DNA of 64,000 bases from NCBI GenBank assembly GCA_043228905.1, contig JBHGNT010000001.1:33976001-34040000 (forward strand). The letters are read 5' to 3'. A model generated the notes under the pieces. That model worked only from the letters and a program-made list of their open reading frames with translations, did not search any database and was not told the DNA's origin. Origin of the DNA: Azolla caroliniana (taxonomy: Eukaryota > Polypodiophyta). Made by a program: the position numbers and the translations under genes. Of this stretch, positions 1 to 11,400 are shown piece after piece (the stretch's first letter is position 1; each line of letters starts with the position of its first letter).

Positions 1-4
1 CCGC

Positions 5-226
5 CCGCCCAACCACCCCCTAACGACAATAAGAGATGGATCCATGTGCCCGTTGGTTTTCTGTATCACTACAGACGGATGACAGCCATACCTTGGTAGC
101 CAGGGGTCTTGCAAGATTGTTGACCTTGGCTACCAAGGTACGACCCTCATCCATCCACAGTGGTGTGGGACACCAATAGGCACATGGGTCCATCTCTCAC
201 TGTCACTAGGGGTGGTTGGGTGGAGT
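5..226. repeat. Long imperfect inverted repeat (foldback / MITE-like hairpin)
   Basis: The left arm (about 5-110) is largely the reverse complement of the right arm (about 122-226). Matching blocks include CCAACCACCCC at the left end against GGGTGGTTGG near 210-219, AGAGATGGATCCATGTGCC (33-51) against GGCACATGGGTCCATCTCT, and CCTTGGTAGCC (91-101) against GGCTACCAAGG. The loop is about a dozen bases near 110-121. Scattered mismatches remain in both arms. The left end may continue outside the window, so no target-site duplication can be tested. No coding capacity is visible. It could be a foldback or MITE element, or a young small-RNA hairpin; I infer the former. Confidence 0.75.
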
Positions 227-239
227 TAGCCCCTCTTTC

Positions 240-823
240 CCAACATTCTCTTTAATTTCTTTATCTTTTGCTTACATATTAGATCTGAACTCTAACATTT
301 TGTTTGGAGATTTAACTGGAATTTCATGTGAGTAATTTTAATTGAAAAAGGGTTTCTGAATCTTTTGACCAGTTATTTAGGATTATGTGAATTTCCTCTT
401 GAACAATTATTTAGGGTATTATGAACTTTCTTGAACAGTAACTAGGGTTCCTCAACTTTTCAAACGTTTGAACAATGAAGCAGGGGTTTTGAACAAGATA
501 TTAGGATTTTGTGAGCTTTCCCAACCAATTATTTAGGTTTTCTGAAATTTCTAAACAGGTATACAAGGTTTCTAAAACAATCCTGAGTGATTGTTTAGGG
601 TTTCTGAATTCTCTCAACTTTGTTTTGGGATGTCTGAGCTTTCTGAACAAAATTTTGGGTTTCTGGATGTTCAAATGAAGTACTCAATTTCCTGAACAGC
701 AAATCTAGAGTTTGTGGCCATTCTCAACATTTATTTCGAGTGGTCCCTGACATTCCTAAGTCAAAAAACAGGGTTTCTTTTCTTTTGAAATAACGAATGA
801 CCAAATAATTGAGGGTTTCTTAC
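240..823 (-). other. Intron 1 of the B-box gene, with degenerate telomere-like repeats
   Basis: On the minus strand this begins at the GTAAG donor just after the B-box exon and continues toward the window edge. Its + strand carries many imperfect copies of a short unit of the type TTTAGGGTTTCTGAA...CTTTCTGAACA, spaced roughly 30-45 bases. The cores TTAGGG and TAGGGTTT recall the plant telomere repeat but are too diverged and too spaced to be an array. No exon with a CCT domain was found here, so the next exon lies off the left edge. Confidence 0.5.
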
Positions 824-1179
824 CTTTTTGAGTAAGAGACGAGCGTTTCTGAGCCTTCATATTCTTCAGAGCCATGATTTAGGATTTCTTTGAGCTGAGA
901 GATAGAAGGGCAACCTGAATAAGGAAAGATGGGGCGATGACGGTGGTGATGGTGATGATCTTTCATATCATCACATGTGGTGCAGATCAGATTGTCAGAG
1001 CATCGCAGGGAAGCAGGGGAAGATCTGCAGAGAGAGCAGAGGGGGACTCGAGAGTGTCTGCGAGAGAGGGCATTGGCCGAATGAACCTTGGAGTCGCAGA
1101 GAAGACACAATGATGCAGAATCTGAAGCACAGTACACCGAAGGAGGTCCTTCTCCACAGAATTCGCACACCACAGCCAT
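824..1179 (-). CDS. CONSTANS-like double B-box zinc finger protein, first exon (partial gene)
   Basis: This is a transcriptional regulator family (BBX, COL9-like subgroup) acting in the nucleus in light and flowering pathways. The visible exon encodes about 118 residues from ATG at 1179. B-box 1 (residues about 5-45) starts [13 protein letters not shown] and includes the family signature [13 protein letters not shown]-box 2 (about 48-75) has CSLC, RCSD and CTTC. It is followed by a histidine-rich stretch and the subgroup motif YSGCPS. The exon ends AAAAG at 824 before GTAAGAAACC. The C-terminal CCT domain is not in the window. The reading frame stays open well upstream of 1179, through a CT-rich leader, but family alignment clearly begins at MAVVCEF, so that ATG is chosen. 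Assignment to COL9/BBX7-8 rather than another BBX is inferred. Confidence 0.85.
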
Positions 1180-1418
1180 GGAAGACCTGGAGAGCTGAGA
1201 AGATTTGATTGAAGAAGAAGAAGAAATGGGTGATGAAGAAGAAAAGAAAACGCAAGAGAAGGAGAAGGAACAGAGGGATGAAGAAGGAATGAGCAGGTTC
1301 TTTTCCTCGCAAAAAAGGTCAGAAAAATGGATATAAAGGGGGAAAAGAAAAAGTGCAAAGAAAAAGCGACCCACTGGAAACAGAGTATGAATGAATGAAG
1401 AAGATGACCGAGATGAAA

Positions 1419-1471
<53 letters not shown>

Positions 1472-1900
1472 AAGAGAATCAGAAAAAGAAGGAAGCTGAT
1501 GAAGATGAAGATGAGGTGAAAGAAGAAGAAATACTGGGGGAGTATGAAGAATGGAGAATGGAGATGGAGATTAGAGAAAGGAATGAGAGTGATTGACTGA
1601 AAGAAAAGAAAAGAAAAGAAAAGAAGAATCAGAAACACAGAGAGACAGAGAAACAGAGAAACAGAGGAAATCAGAAGAAGAGAAACAGAGAAAATGGAGG
1701 AGATTTGGAGATGGATTTCTTTTGAAAAAGCAGAACAAAACAAACAGAAAGTCTTTTTGTCTTTTGCTTCTTCCTTCCTTTCTTTTCTCTTTGGAAGGAA
1801 AAAGAAAAAGAAAAAAGAAAAAAGAAAAACAAAAAAGTGATGAAAAAGTGCAGCCAAAAAAGAACAAAATGGATAAAAAGTGCATCAAAAAAGTCACCAC
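1180..1900 (-). promoter_or_regulatory. Pyrimidine-rich 5' leader / promoter region of the B-box gene
   Basis: On the coding (minus) strand this stretch is almost entirely C/T-rich, including a perfect (CT)n run complementary to (GA)n at 1423-1468 and long TTCTTT runs at 1580-1860. Such CT-rich leaders are common in plant 5' UTRs. The open reading frame through it is low complexity (mostly Phe, Leu and Ser) and is not interpreted as protein. No clear TATA box was chosen. Confidence 0.45.
1423..1468. repeat. (GA)23 microsatellite
   Basis: Uninterrupted AG dinucleotide run in the 5' leader of the B-box gene. Confidence 0.95.
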
Positions 1901-4064
1901 CACAAAATTAATAATTCATTAAAAGCCAGAGACAAAAAAGCAAAAAAGCAAAAAGTGGCAATGCCAGCCCTTTTCTTATGCCCTTTCAAAATCTTCTCTC
2001 TCTCTCTCTCTCTCTTCTTCTTCTCCTTCTTCTTCTCCTTCTTGTTGGTTCTCTTCATTCCATCCTCGACGGGGATGCTCCTCGCACCACGTCGACACAT
2101 AATTATCTAGACAAGAGAAAAGCGGTGCCTCCTTATTGCCCCCAGACCTTTAATATCTAACCGACTCTACTCGTGCCCCCTAGCTACCTTGTTAAGCCGA
2201 GGTTCGTATAGCCTCAGGTCAAGGCTCCTCTGTGACTCGTATTACTGTGTCGTATCCTTGCTAGTCTCCATTCTTAAAGTCTGTGCTTTTAAGTCCAGGT
2301 TCACAATATGATGGCTGTGCAAATTGCTAACGTGGGAAACTTGTCTTGTCTAAGAGAGAACCCTTAAAGCATTGTGTATATCTGATTCTACCAAGTTTCA
2401 TACAAAGGTGGTTGGTGACACCACATATATGGCGACGTGGTGTGTCCTCTCATATATGACACTTTATATCTAACTTGACTAGATGTTATTGCTTCTTAAG
2501 GTCACTTTCACATAGAGTAAGCCCAACATGGGGAAATTTGTTAGATCAATGCATAAGAGCTTATCATAATGTGAATTAGATACATATATATGTGTGTGAA
2601 CTAAGGCGCATTAAGGGTACTTAACAAAATTCTTGTGACTTCCCTAGTTAAGGGTTTGTTCATTTCAATCCTTGAATGTGTTTCCGCAACCTATGCACTT
2701 GATGCAACTTTTCAATAGGATTTATGACTTAGATCATGCGTGTATTGCGCGTCATTCTTCTTCACCCAATATCCTTCGAGGAATTATTGTGTTTCACATT
2801 AGCATTATTGGGTATATTCCACGCCTCCATTATAAAAGTTGGACTTGAGTCTCATGCGAAAAAAATACATTTTATTTTCCTTGGTTCTCATGTGTTGTAA
2901 TGTCAAAAACTTGAAGGCGTGTGAATATTGTAATGATTTACATAGCCTTTTGAAGGCCAATCAATTGTTTTAACTCTTGGTCTTTGTGGGAAATGTGGAA
3001 TTGCCAATGTTGTAGGAGCAAATTTGTGAATTTTGTAGAATACATTGTTCTCAAACTACTATTATGAAGAATTTTTATAATGAGCAGAAAAAAATCAAAC
3101 CCTTGTTCAAGACCTGACTACAACAATGTTGATGTTGTAAAGTACATCATGTTTTCACATATTTTAATTTTCGTGACATATTACAACAATTGTCTTCTTC
3201 TATCGCATTGTGCTTTTGTGTATTGTTGTACATCTCATCCACTTATTCTTGGAGATAGTGCAAGGGTAATAGAAGATATTATTGAAGTAAAGCCAATAAC
3301 GTGAAAGCACTCTCAACACTTTCAATTGGTGGAATTACAATTGTTGATTTGGATATTTGAACCCATACACACATTGATGGAAAATAGTTTTAGTCATTTC
3401 ATTTAGCTTATCTCAATCCAAGTTTACTTAGAGATTTCACTAATTGATTACTATGTTTGATTCACGTGTTCAAGAAAAAGGAAAAGTCAAGGAACGGGGG
3501 CATCATTCTTGTATAGATGCCCACCATGATTTAATGGAGAAAAAGCAGTCACATAAGACAACATTACTGGGCCAAGGTGTGAATCACTATCAACATGTAG
3601 CCAATTTTAAATAATAACAATAAAGCATCAAAAGAAAATGCTCGTAATACCAAAGGACTTTCAAAACATATCAAAAACGTTTTAAGGCAAGATTGATGAT
3701 ATGGAGACACTTAAATATAAAATCCATGCAATGAATGATATATCAAATATAATCATCTTTCGTTCACCTCATTTGGAGCATTGTTGGTTTAATTTACATA
3801 TACATGTTAATAAGATTCCATGGATGATGTTTGTCATTGGTATCACATGGTGACATGTTTTCATACTAGGACTCTAGTTTACCTCATTGAAAATTTGAAG
3901 TATAGAAAACTCTATGGAGTTGACAATCATGTTGTTGATGGCATTTGTATCTTGACAATGATATTAAATTGTTTTATAATCTTGATTTCAAGGAAAGGTT
4001 ATAAGGACCTCCAAAATTATCACATGGACGGATATAGCATATATAACTTATATCCAAGGTGTGG

Positions 4065-4103
<39 letters not shown>

Positions 4104-4990
4104 TTTTCTTAATTGTTCAAGTATATACTTTAATTCATGTGTGCTGCTACCTAATGACTTATAATTTTCGTGGGTATAGTTCTACATAAACAAACATTGG
4201 TGGTTCAATAATTTATTGCCTCTTGGTTAACTTACATATTAGTCTCATACAAAACTTTTATTTTCTTGATATCTATTGGTTTTCATGTTTTATAGAGTAG
4301 GGTAGGTACCCCTCTTGTTGTTGAATGGAGTCTTTATCTCTTTTTTCAACTTCTAGATTGCACGAGGATTATATCTATTATCAACTTAACTAGTTTTATT
4401 GCAATCTACCATTAAGCTTTGATGTGCTCAATTTATCCTTCTCCAATGGAAGGCTATTTTACATGTAATGTTGTTGTTACTATTTTCCTTCATACAAACG
4501 AGTGTTTAGTTAATGAATGAAAGTAAACAAAATTTGACCCCAACCCTTTTTTCATTATGATTTTTATAAATAGCTAAACTAATGATCGTCTACAAGTTCA
4601 AGTAGGCACACAACCAAAACTAATTAGGGTTGATACCAACACTTGAGTAGGTTGAGGCCAATACTGATCTAAACTTGGCCCATTCAACTTTGAGGTATTC
4701 AAATGCACGAGTAGCGATCACAAATTGTATTCCTACAATGTTGTGTTCACATAGGACCAATCTAACCTACACACTTAGGTTAAACAATTTAGACTTCATT
4801 CAAATGAACTTTTTCACAGGGATAAACATTTGGTAATGATGCCTCTTATAGTCCACAGTCTACTACATTGTTTTAGAAAACATAATTCTAAATATTAATA
4901 TAGAATAAAGAAATAACTGAGCTCATGTGGTACGATCCAACCTTTTAAGGAAATGTTTAGAGACGGTCTCAAGCCTTGATCCTTGGAGGT
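1900..4990. other. Gene-free AT-rich spacer
   Basis: No coding exon, RNA gene or intact mobile element was recognised. It holds a CT run at about 1997-2014 and a (CT)16 run at 4067-4098. Small open frames such as 3080-3304 and 3820-4164 show no recognised domain, and the latter runs through the CT repeat, so I treat them as chance frames. Confidence 0.5.
4067..4098. repeat. (CT)16 microsatellite
   Basis: Uninterrupted CT dinucleotide run. Confidence 0.95.
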
Positions 4991-4997
4991 TCTTATT

Positions 4998-6610
4998 CTC
5001 ATTACTTTTATTGATGATTGTACTCGTGCGGTTTGGATTTATTCTATGAAGAATAAATGTAATATATTACAAGGTTCATTGAGCTCAAGCTTAACTCAAA
5101 AGCTATGTGGCATCATTTAATCATACACCATATGAATTCTTTATTGGAAAGAAACTGAGGGTATTATGATTGCATACTGATGATAAGAAATTAGTTACAA
5201 CAATTAAAAAAAAGAATGAATTAACGCTACTCATCCTTATCAACTACCCCAAGCATGGACCGTAGCCGAATACAAAACCCCATTGACATTCCATACCACT
5301 CAATATAGCCTTGTACCATAACTCCAAATTCAACCATGTTATGTATCCAATACAAGAGCTTTACCTCACCCCTAGAATCTTTGCAGTGTTTTTGAACTGT
5401 CATGACTCACGTCAAAAGGGGCCAACTAGGCCCCTTTATATAGTTGAACTCCTTAGGCTCCTTATCACCATTGTTCCTTTATCCTTGTGGGTTGATTAAA
5501 GTCCTAGGATAATCAAATAGAAGAAAACCAAGTTAGAAGTTGGTTCTAAGGCTATGAAAGCCAAAGTGATTAGTTGTCTTTGGCGTTACAAGGTCATATC
5601 AATACATATAAAGCATGATTAATGGTTTAAGGCTTCTCATAAACGCACGGCCTTGATTTTGAACAAACTTTGTCAACGACAACAAAAATCCTACGGTTAG
5701 AACTTTACTTGCTCATGCACCTTGCCAAAAATTGAATGTTCCAAATGGATGTGATAAAATGCTTTCCCAAGTGTACATCGAATGAAGGAGTTTCGTGGAA
5801 CAAGTGAAAGAGTTTGAGTGTAAAACTAAAGCCGTATACATTTGTAAGCTTTAAAATACATCATATGTCTTGGTACAAAAGATTCATAATATATTTGAAA
5901 CATGTTAGTTTTGTGGTTTGGAAGTGATGAGATGCAATGATAATATTTTTCATTGTCGCTGAAATAAGCATATGTCGGACATGTTTGATGAGTTCAAAAT
6001 ATCAAATGGTAATTATGTACTGACTTGTATGAAAGAAAAAGACTATGCCTTAAAATATTCGATTATTATATACTTGCCCATTACAAAACCATACATGCTT
6101 TTACAATACCATAATTGATTTTCTTGCCCATCACAAGACCATACATGTTTTTACATTACCTTAATCGATTTTCTTGGCCATCACAAGGCCATACATGCTT
6201 TTACAAGGAGCATCATTAACAAATTTATGCATAAGCTAAAAATTTCTCATTTTCTATCATGTTTTAATTTTGGCCAATAAAAATTTGTGGCTTATTATAT
6301 GTTTTGTGATGCAAATTGGATTGGAGACTCTCAAACAAGACATATAAGTGGATTATGTTATTAATTTAGAAGCAATGTTGTTTAATGGACATCAAGAAGG
6401 CATCCAAAGATAACCCTCAACACAATTGAGGTAGAGTATCAAACAATAACTAGAAATGTTTTAAGAAATTTAGATGAAATAAATATTTCAACCTATCAAT
6501 GTCAAAATAAAAAGGTCTGACAACCATATATTGTGTCAATGTTAGTTCAACCATCCCAATAGACAATCCAACGTTTCATGCTAGAACAAAACACATTGAA
6601 TTTGTTATCT
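4998..6610 (+). mobile_element. Degenerate Ty1/copia retrotransposon (pol remnant)
   Basis: Fragments appear in pol order. Integrase-like core: FIDDCTRAVWIY (4998-5060). End of integrase: HTPYEFFIGKK (5110-5160). Start of reverse transcriptase: TVRTLLAHA (5690 onward), then a decayed DVK...F segment near 5750-5900. RNase H: DANWIGDSQTRHISG (6308-6352), NTIEVEYQ (6386-6441) and NPTFHARTKHIEF (6565-6609). Copia families share all of these signatures (TPYELW, DxDWAGD, ALSTTEAEY, RTKHIE). Stop codons and frameshifts break the frame many times, so it is not functional. The spacing is shorter than an intact pol, so internal deletions are likely. No flanking LTR pair was recognised. Confidence 0.82.
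6073..6207. repeat. 50-bp tandem repeat, 2.7 copies, inside the copia remnant
   Basis: Copies at 6073-6122, 6123-6172 and 6173-6207 (partial). Each begins CTTGCCCATCACAAG or a close variant and continues CCATACATGCTTTTACA. The copies differ by a few substitutions. Confidence 0.9.
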
Positions 6611-6794
6611 CTTTGTGAGAATGTTTCTCAAGAGACAATGTATGTCAATAATGTCAAAAAAACTAAAGTTCAAGTTGTGATCATATTCATAAACAACATT
6701 GTTAAAGAAGCAACCTTGGAGTGCAAAATGCCAATATGAGCAATGGTTAAGCAAGCAAGCACAATATGATATATATAACCAAAATGTTGTAGAG

Positions 6795-7122
6795 GCATGT
6801 GAGGTTTCATCTTGCAACCTCCACAAGTAAAAAACATGTGTTGCTCATTGATATTTGGATAAGTAAGTAGTAATCTAATTATTGTTATTTATGATAAAAA
6901 TGAAAAGAAACCTTTATTGTTCCTCTTACATTCATGGGTATATATTTCTATTTCTATTGCATGTGAGGTTTCATCTTGCAACCTCCACAAGTAAAAAACA
7001 TGTGTTGCTCATTGATATTTGGATAAGTAAGTAGTAATCTAATTATTGTTATTTATGATAAAAACGAAAAGAAACCTTTATTGTTCCTCTTACATTGATG
7101 GGTATATATTTCTATTTCTATT
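6795..7122. repeat. 164-bp tandem duplication, two nearly identical copies
   Basis: Copy 1 is 6795-6958 and copy 2 is 6959-7122. Both start GCATGTGAGGTTTCATCTTG and end with TATTTCTATTTCTATTG. I see only about two base differences, so the duplication is recent relative to the decayed copia element beside it. Confidence 0.93.
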
Positions 7123-8202
7123 GATGGATTTATATATAAGCGACCTTTTATAGTCTTTATGTAAAAATCTCTCCTAAGTAATGGGAACGTAGCGCCTTTT
7201 TTGGAAAAAAAAAGAAAAAAAATTTTCTATTCACATATCCATTAGTTTGTGATCCACTTTCAATACTACCAAGCTTCACATTTTGTATTGATGCAATGTA
7301 GTGACTCGTGAACATTCTACAAATGAAGGCTAGGTCAATTTTTTACTCAAACATTCCTTAGGGCACTCTTTTGACCCATGACATGTTCATATCTTTGTGT
7401 TCATGACAATAGAACAATCATGGTCATAATTTCACTTAGGCTCTTTATCGGCCCATTCGCCTTGTGCATGTTTATTTATGTTTACAACAATGGACCAATC
7501 GTGATCACAATTTTACCTAGGCACACTATTGGCCCATTCGACTCCAATTCATCCAAATGATCATTTGTTTCATTGTGATCCAACTAACGAACGCAATTTT
7601 GTATAGAAGTACTCTTTGGAGACGCTCATGCAGGTCATTCAACTTTGATAAATCCAGATGATCATTCGTTTAAAAAGGAATTGGTAACAAGTATGGAAGT
7701 TAACTCGTGTGCTATCTTCAAGCGAGTTATTGTCGTCCCCATTCAAAATGTACATTCATGTATGAATCGACATCACACTTTGATGAACTCATCTTTGCGT
7801 GGAGGTTAAATTCCACACTAGCATGATCGCACTCTTAACATGTCAGTATGCCACAGGACCATCCTCCAGGTACAACGTGCAAGAGTTTTCTCCTCCCACT
7901 ATACAATACGAACACCTTCGAAAAGGACAAGCTCTTGTGAAGCTCACTCATTGAGCCCTAAGTTCGTCATGTATAAATACTTGGGCTCGGGGGGGGGGGG
8001 CTTCACATTAGACCTATTTACATCGCAAGTAACGATCGTGACCACATGGTGAACTACAACGAGCATTGGTCGGCCAGACGTATGGTCCATTTGGTATCGA
8101 TGAATCGGGGAGATCATTTTCCATTTACAATTGGAACTAGACCAAGAGCAAGCAGTTGATCATATCGATGGGTGAGCCCAACATACACACACACTCTCTC
8201 TT

Positions 8203-8242
<40 letters not shown>

Positions 8243-8441
8243 ACTCTCTCTCTCTCTAACTCACACACACACACACACACACACGCTTGTGATCGATCGT
8301 CTCTAAATAGATAATGCAGATTTCTTTTTCCTCTCTCTATTATTAACATTATATTAATATATATACAGACACACACACACATATCTATATATAAATATTC
8401 TAAATTATTTTCCTCTCTCTTGGCTCGTCCCGGAGCACGCC
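7123..8441. other. Spacer and upstream region of the zeta-carotene isomerase gene
   Basis: No gene recognised. It contains a poly-G run at about 7989-8000 and a compound CT/CA microsatellite block at 8189-8285 plus a shorter CA run near 8370, within 250 bases of the Z-ISO start codon. TATA-like AT runs occur near 8350-8400, but no promoter element was confidently placed. Confidence 0.45.
8189..8285. repeat. Compound (CA)n/(CT)n microsatellite
   Basis: Alternating blocks of CA and CT dinucleotides: CA, then CT with a TTT interruption, long CA, CT, then long CA. It lies about 160-250 bases upstream of the Z-ISO start. Confidence 0.9.
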
Positions 8442-11400
8442 ATGGCTTCTCCCCTGTTGCTTCAGCATTCCTTCCTCAACAGACACACCAAGTCTTCTTC
8501 TGCGCATCGCAGCCACGTCCGCTTTCCTATGCGCACTCCCCAGGTACAAAAGGAATCTCTCTTTCTCTCTCTCTCTCTCTCTGTTGTGCATAGATAAGTT
8601 CGTTTAGGATGCGTTAGGAGTTAGGACTGGGTTCATGTATTGATACTTTAGGGTTATGGTTTAGTCTATGCATTGGGCTTTTAGGGCTAGGGTGCATGAA
8701 TTGAGATTTTTCGATTAGGATTAGGTGCGTGCATTGAAGGTTTAGGGCTAGGGCCAGGTGCATGTAATGAGAGTTTAGGGTCTAATCCTACATCAGATTG
8801 ATCCTTACGCCTGATGCTCAATGAAGTTAGGGTAAATTAGCATTTAGGATTGGGTTTTAGATTGTTTTAGGTTAGCTCAATATGCGGTGTTAGCTTAGCG
8901 TTTAGTCCCTGGTGCCATCTGAGGCAGCTATGCTCAAGGGATATATGGTTTAGGGCTAGATGTTGGGTCCTAGGTGAGAGGATGACATACTCAAGGCGAT
9001 GCAAAGACCCGGTGATTGATGATGCCTCGTAACCACTCATTGATGCTAGTTGATAATCAGTGCCACGATTAATACTTTCTATGTCACTTCTTTCAAGGTG
9101 CCTTTTCATAGCTCTAGTTTATTCTGGGGGTTTCAGTTCCACATTGTGCAAAGAAAAGCTATCATATAAAATAAGATCATGACACTTCTTTTTGGGTGCT
9201 ATAGATTTCTTAACTAAAAGATAACATATGAAATCTTTGGGGTGTCTTCTTTATGCCAGAGTTTTGGCCTCTTCACTAGATGTTACTGTAGTGTTTCCTT
9301 TGTGAATCATTGTTGGTTGCTGGTATTAATATATTAGAGCTCATTTTTTGTGCCTTTCTCTTAGCTTTTGCACATAAAAAATGTACTTTTGAAGGGAAAT
9401 TGTGATTTACTTTTGACTTCTTTTGCTAGGTGTTCATAGAATCTATCAATGTGGATTGTGGTATTACTCAAGAGTTCAGGATAGAGCTCAGTCATTATGT
9501 CTAGCTCTGTGGTTTTATATAAATAAGAACTGTCATATGGAACCAAGTTGACTTTTTTCACATCTCATAGGCCACATAATCTCCTCCCCTTTTTGATGCT
9601 AATGTAACATTACTTGGTGTATGTAGAGTGTCGTATTATTCATACTAGAGCTCACTCATTATGCTTATAAGGGTTTAGGATTAAGTTTTGGAGGAGGCAT
9701 GCATGTATGGCAGTTTTATAAATGACTGCCATGAAAATGTTGACATTTTTGGCGTCACATTGCCTATTGTTTCATGGTATGAGAGAGCCTTGCAAGGTGT
9801 TTATGTGGTTTGAACTTGGTTTACATTTGATTATATAAATGCTATCCTAGATGGCAGTGGCGCCTCTGAGAAATCGGACAAGCAGAGAATGCTTCCTGTA
9901 TCTAGTTTTTTCCCCTCTTAGTACGGCATTGCTTGCTGGCTACAGAAAGACCAAGAGTGAAGGCGGGAGTTGAGCTTCCAATCTATGGGTTACAGGCAAA
10001 ACGCTTGAATAACTAGGGTAAACCTCTTGTAAAAGTAATGCAATGAAGGGTAATTAGATGTAAAATGAAGAAATTTCGATTATGTTTTGAATAACATGCT
10101 TGGTTTTGAATGTAATGTTGTCATTGAACATTGAGAAATTGATTCATTTCTTTAAACTGCAAGGTCTGGAGCAATTTAGTGAACTAATGGTCAAGCTCAA
10201 CTTGATTATCTTTTCCCAGTGTGCATTCTGGTTGGATGATGTTGGAAGTGTTTGATTGATTGGACATCTCCTTTACCCCATCATTTAGCTTGGCTTTCCA
10301 TTTCCAATGTATTGCACAGCTAATAGGTATAGCTGATATTGCATTTATGCAGTACATTAAAATTTTAGTGATTGGAAGTGTTTTAAGACTTAAGTTTAAA
10401 GACTACCTCAATGTAAAATAGTTGGTTAGAACAAGGCATGCCTTTTACATAAGTGGGCCATGATGATATTTACCGAATTGTGTGGTGATGTGCAAGAGCA
10501 CAACATATTATTATCTGATTTCTATCTAAGGTTTTGATTCAATGATCCTGTCCACACATTTCATTCTATTTTGTATATCTACCCTGTTGACTTGGCTTCC
10601 AATTAGGATCTTCTAAAGCTAATGATCTTATAGAAGAGATCCATGCTAATGATTATAATTGTTCAAGAGGTCTGTTTTTGGGTTAAATGGATAAAATATT
10701 AGTTCAGCCTTTTATAGGTGTAGGTGATTTCTTAGGCTGCGACAAGGTATGCAAACTTCATGTCCTCAACATGTTGTGAAGCAGTAGTAACATTGTGAGG
10801 CTGTTTAAAAGGATCACATTCCTTGGATCTTATTGTCCTATAAACAAACATTCATAAAAAAAACTCTATATAAACTTCCTTGAAATTTGGCATTCATTGT
10901 TGGAATCAGGATTCATAGGGAAATGACATTTTTTGGATATATTATTCAGGTTCTATGGAAGCAAATGCCATCCTTAAGAAAAGAAAAACTTTGCCTCAGT
11001 TTTGGCATGTACAAAATAAGGCATTATATGCAAAGATCTGATTCTGTAATATCAAATCCCATTAAAGCTTCAGAGAGTGGTTATGAAAAGGAAGAGTCTA
11101 GTAGAGTGGATCAATGTCTTGAGGAGTCCACTTTAGTTGGTGAAGATGCTGCCGTCTTTAAGCTCAGCAGTCAGAAGTTGTCCTCCTGGATATATTTTAC
11201 TATTGTTCTTGGTGTTGTTCTGACGATCTTAAACTTTATTTGGATCGATCCAAGAACTGGCTATGGGAATGCTTTCATTCAAGCAATATCATCGTTATCC
11301 GATAACCATGAGGTATGTCAGAATAGTGTTTGTGAAATAATTTGCTTAATCGTAACGCTACTTCTAAAATGATCAAATTGTGTTGCACATGAGATCATTT

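Noticed and set aside
1180-1857. N-terminal extension of the B-box frame
   Set aside because: Low-complexity Phe/Leu/Ser translation of a CT-rich leader; family alignment starts at the ATG at 1179.
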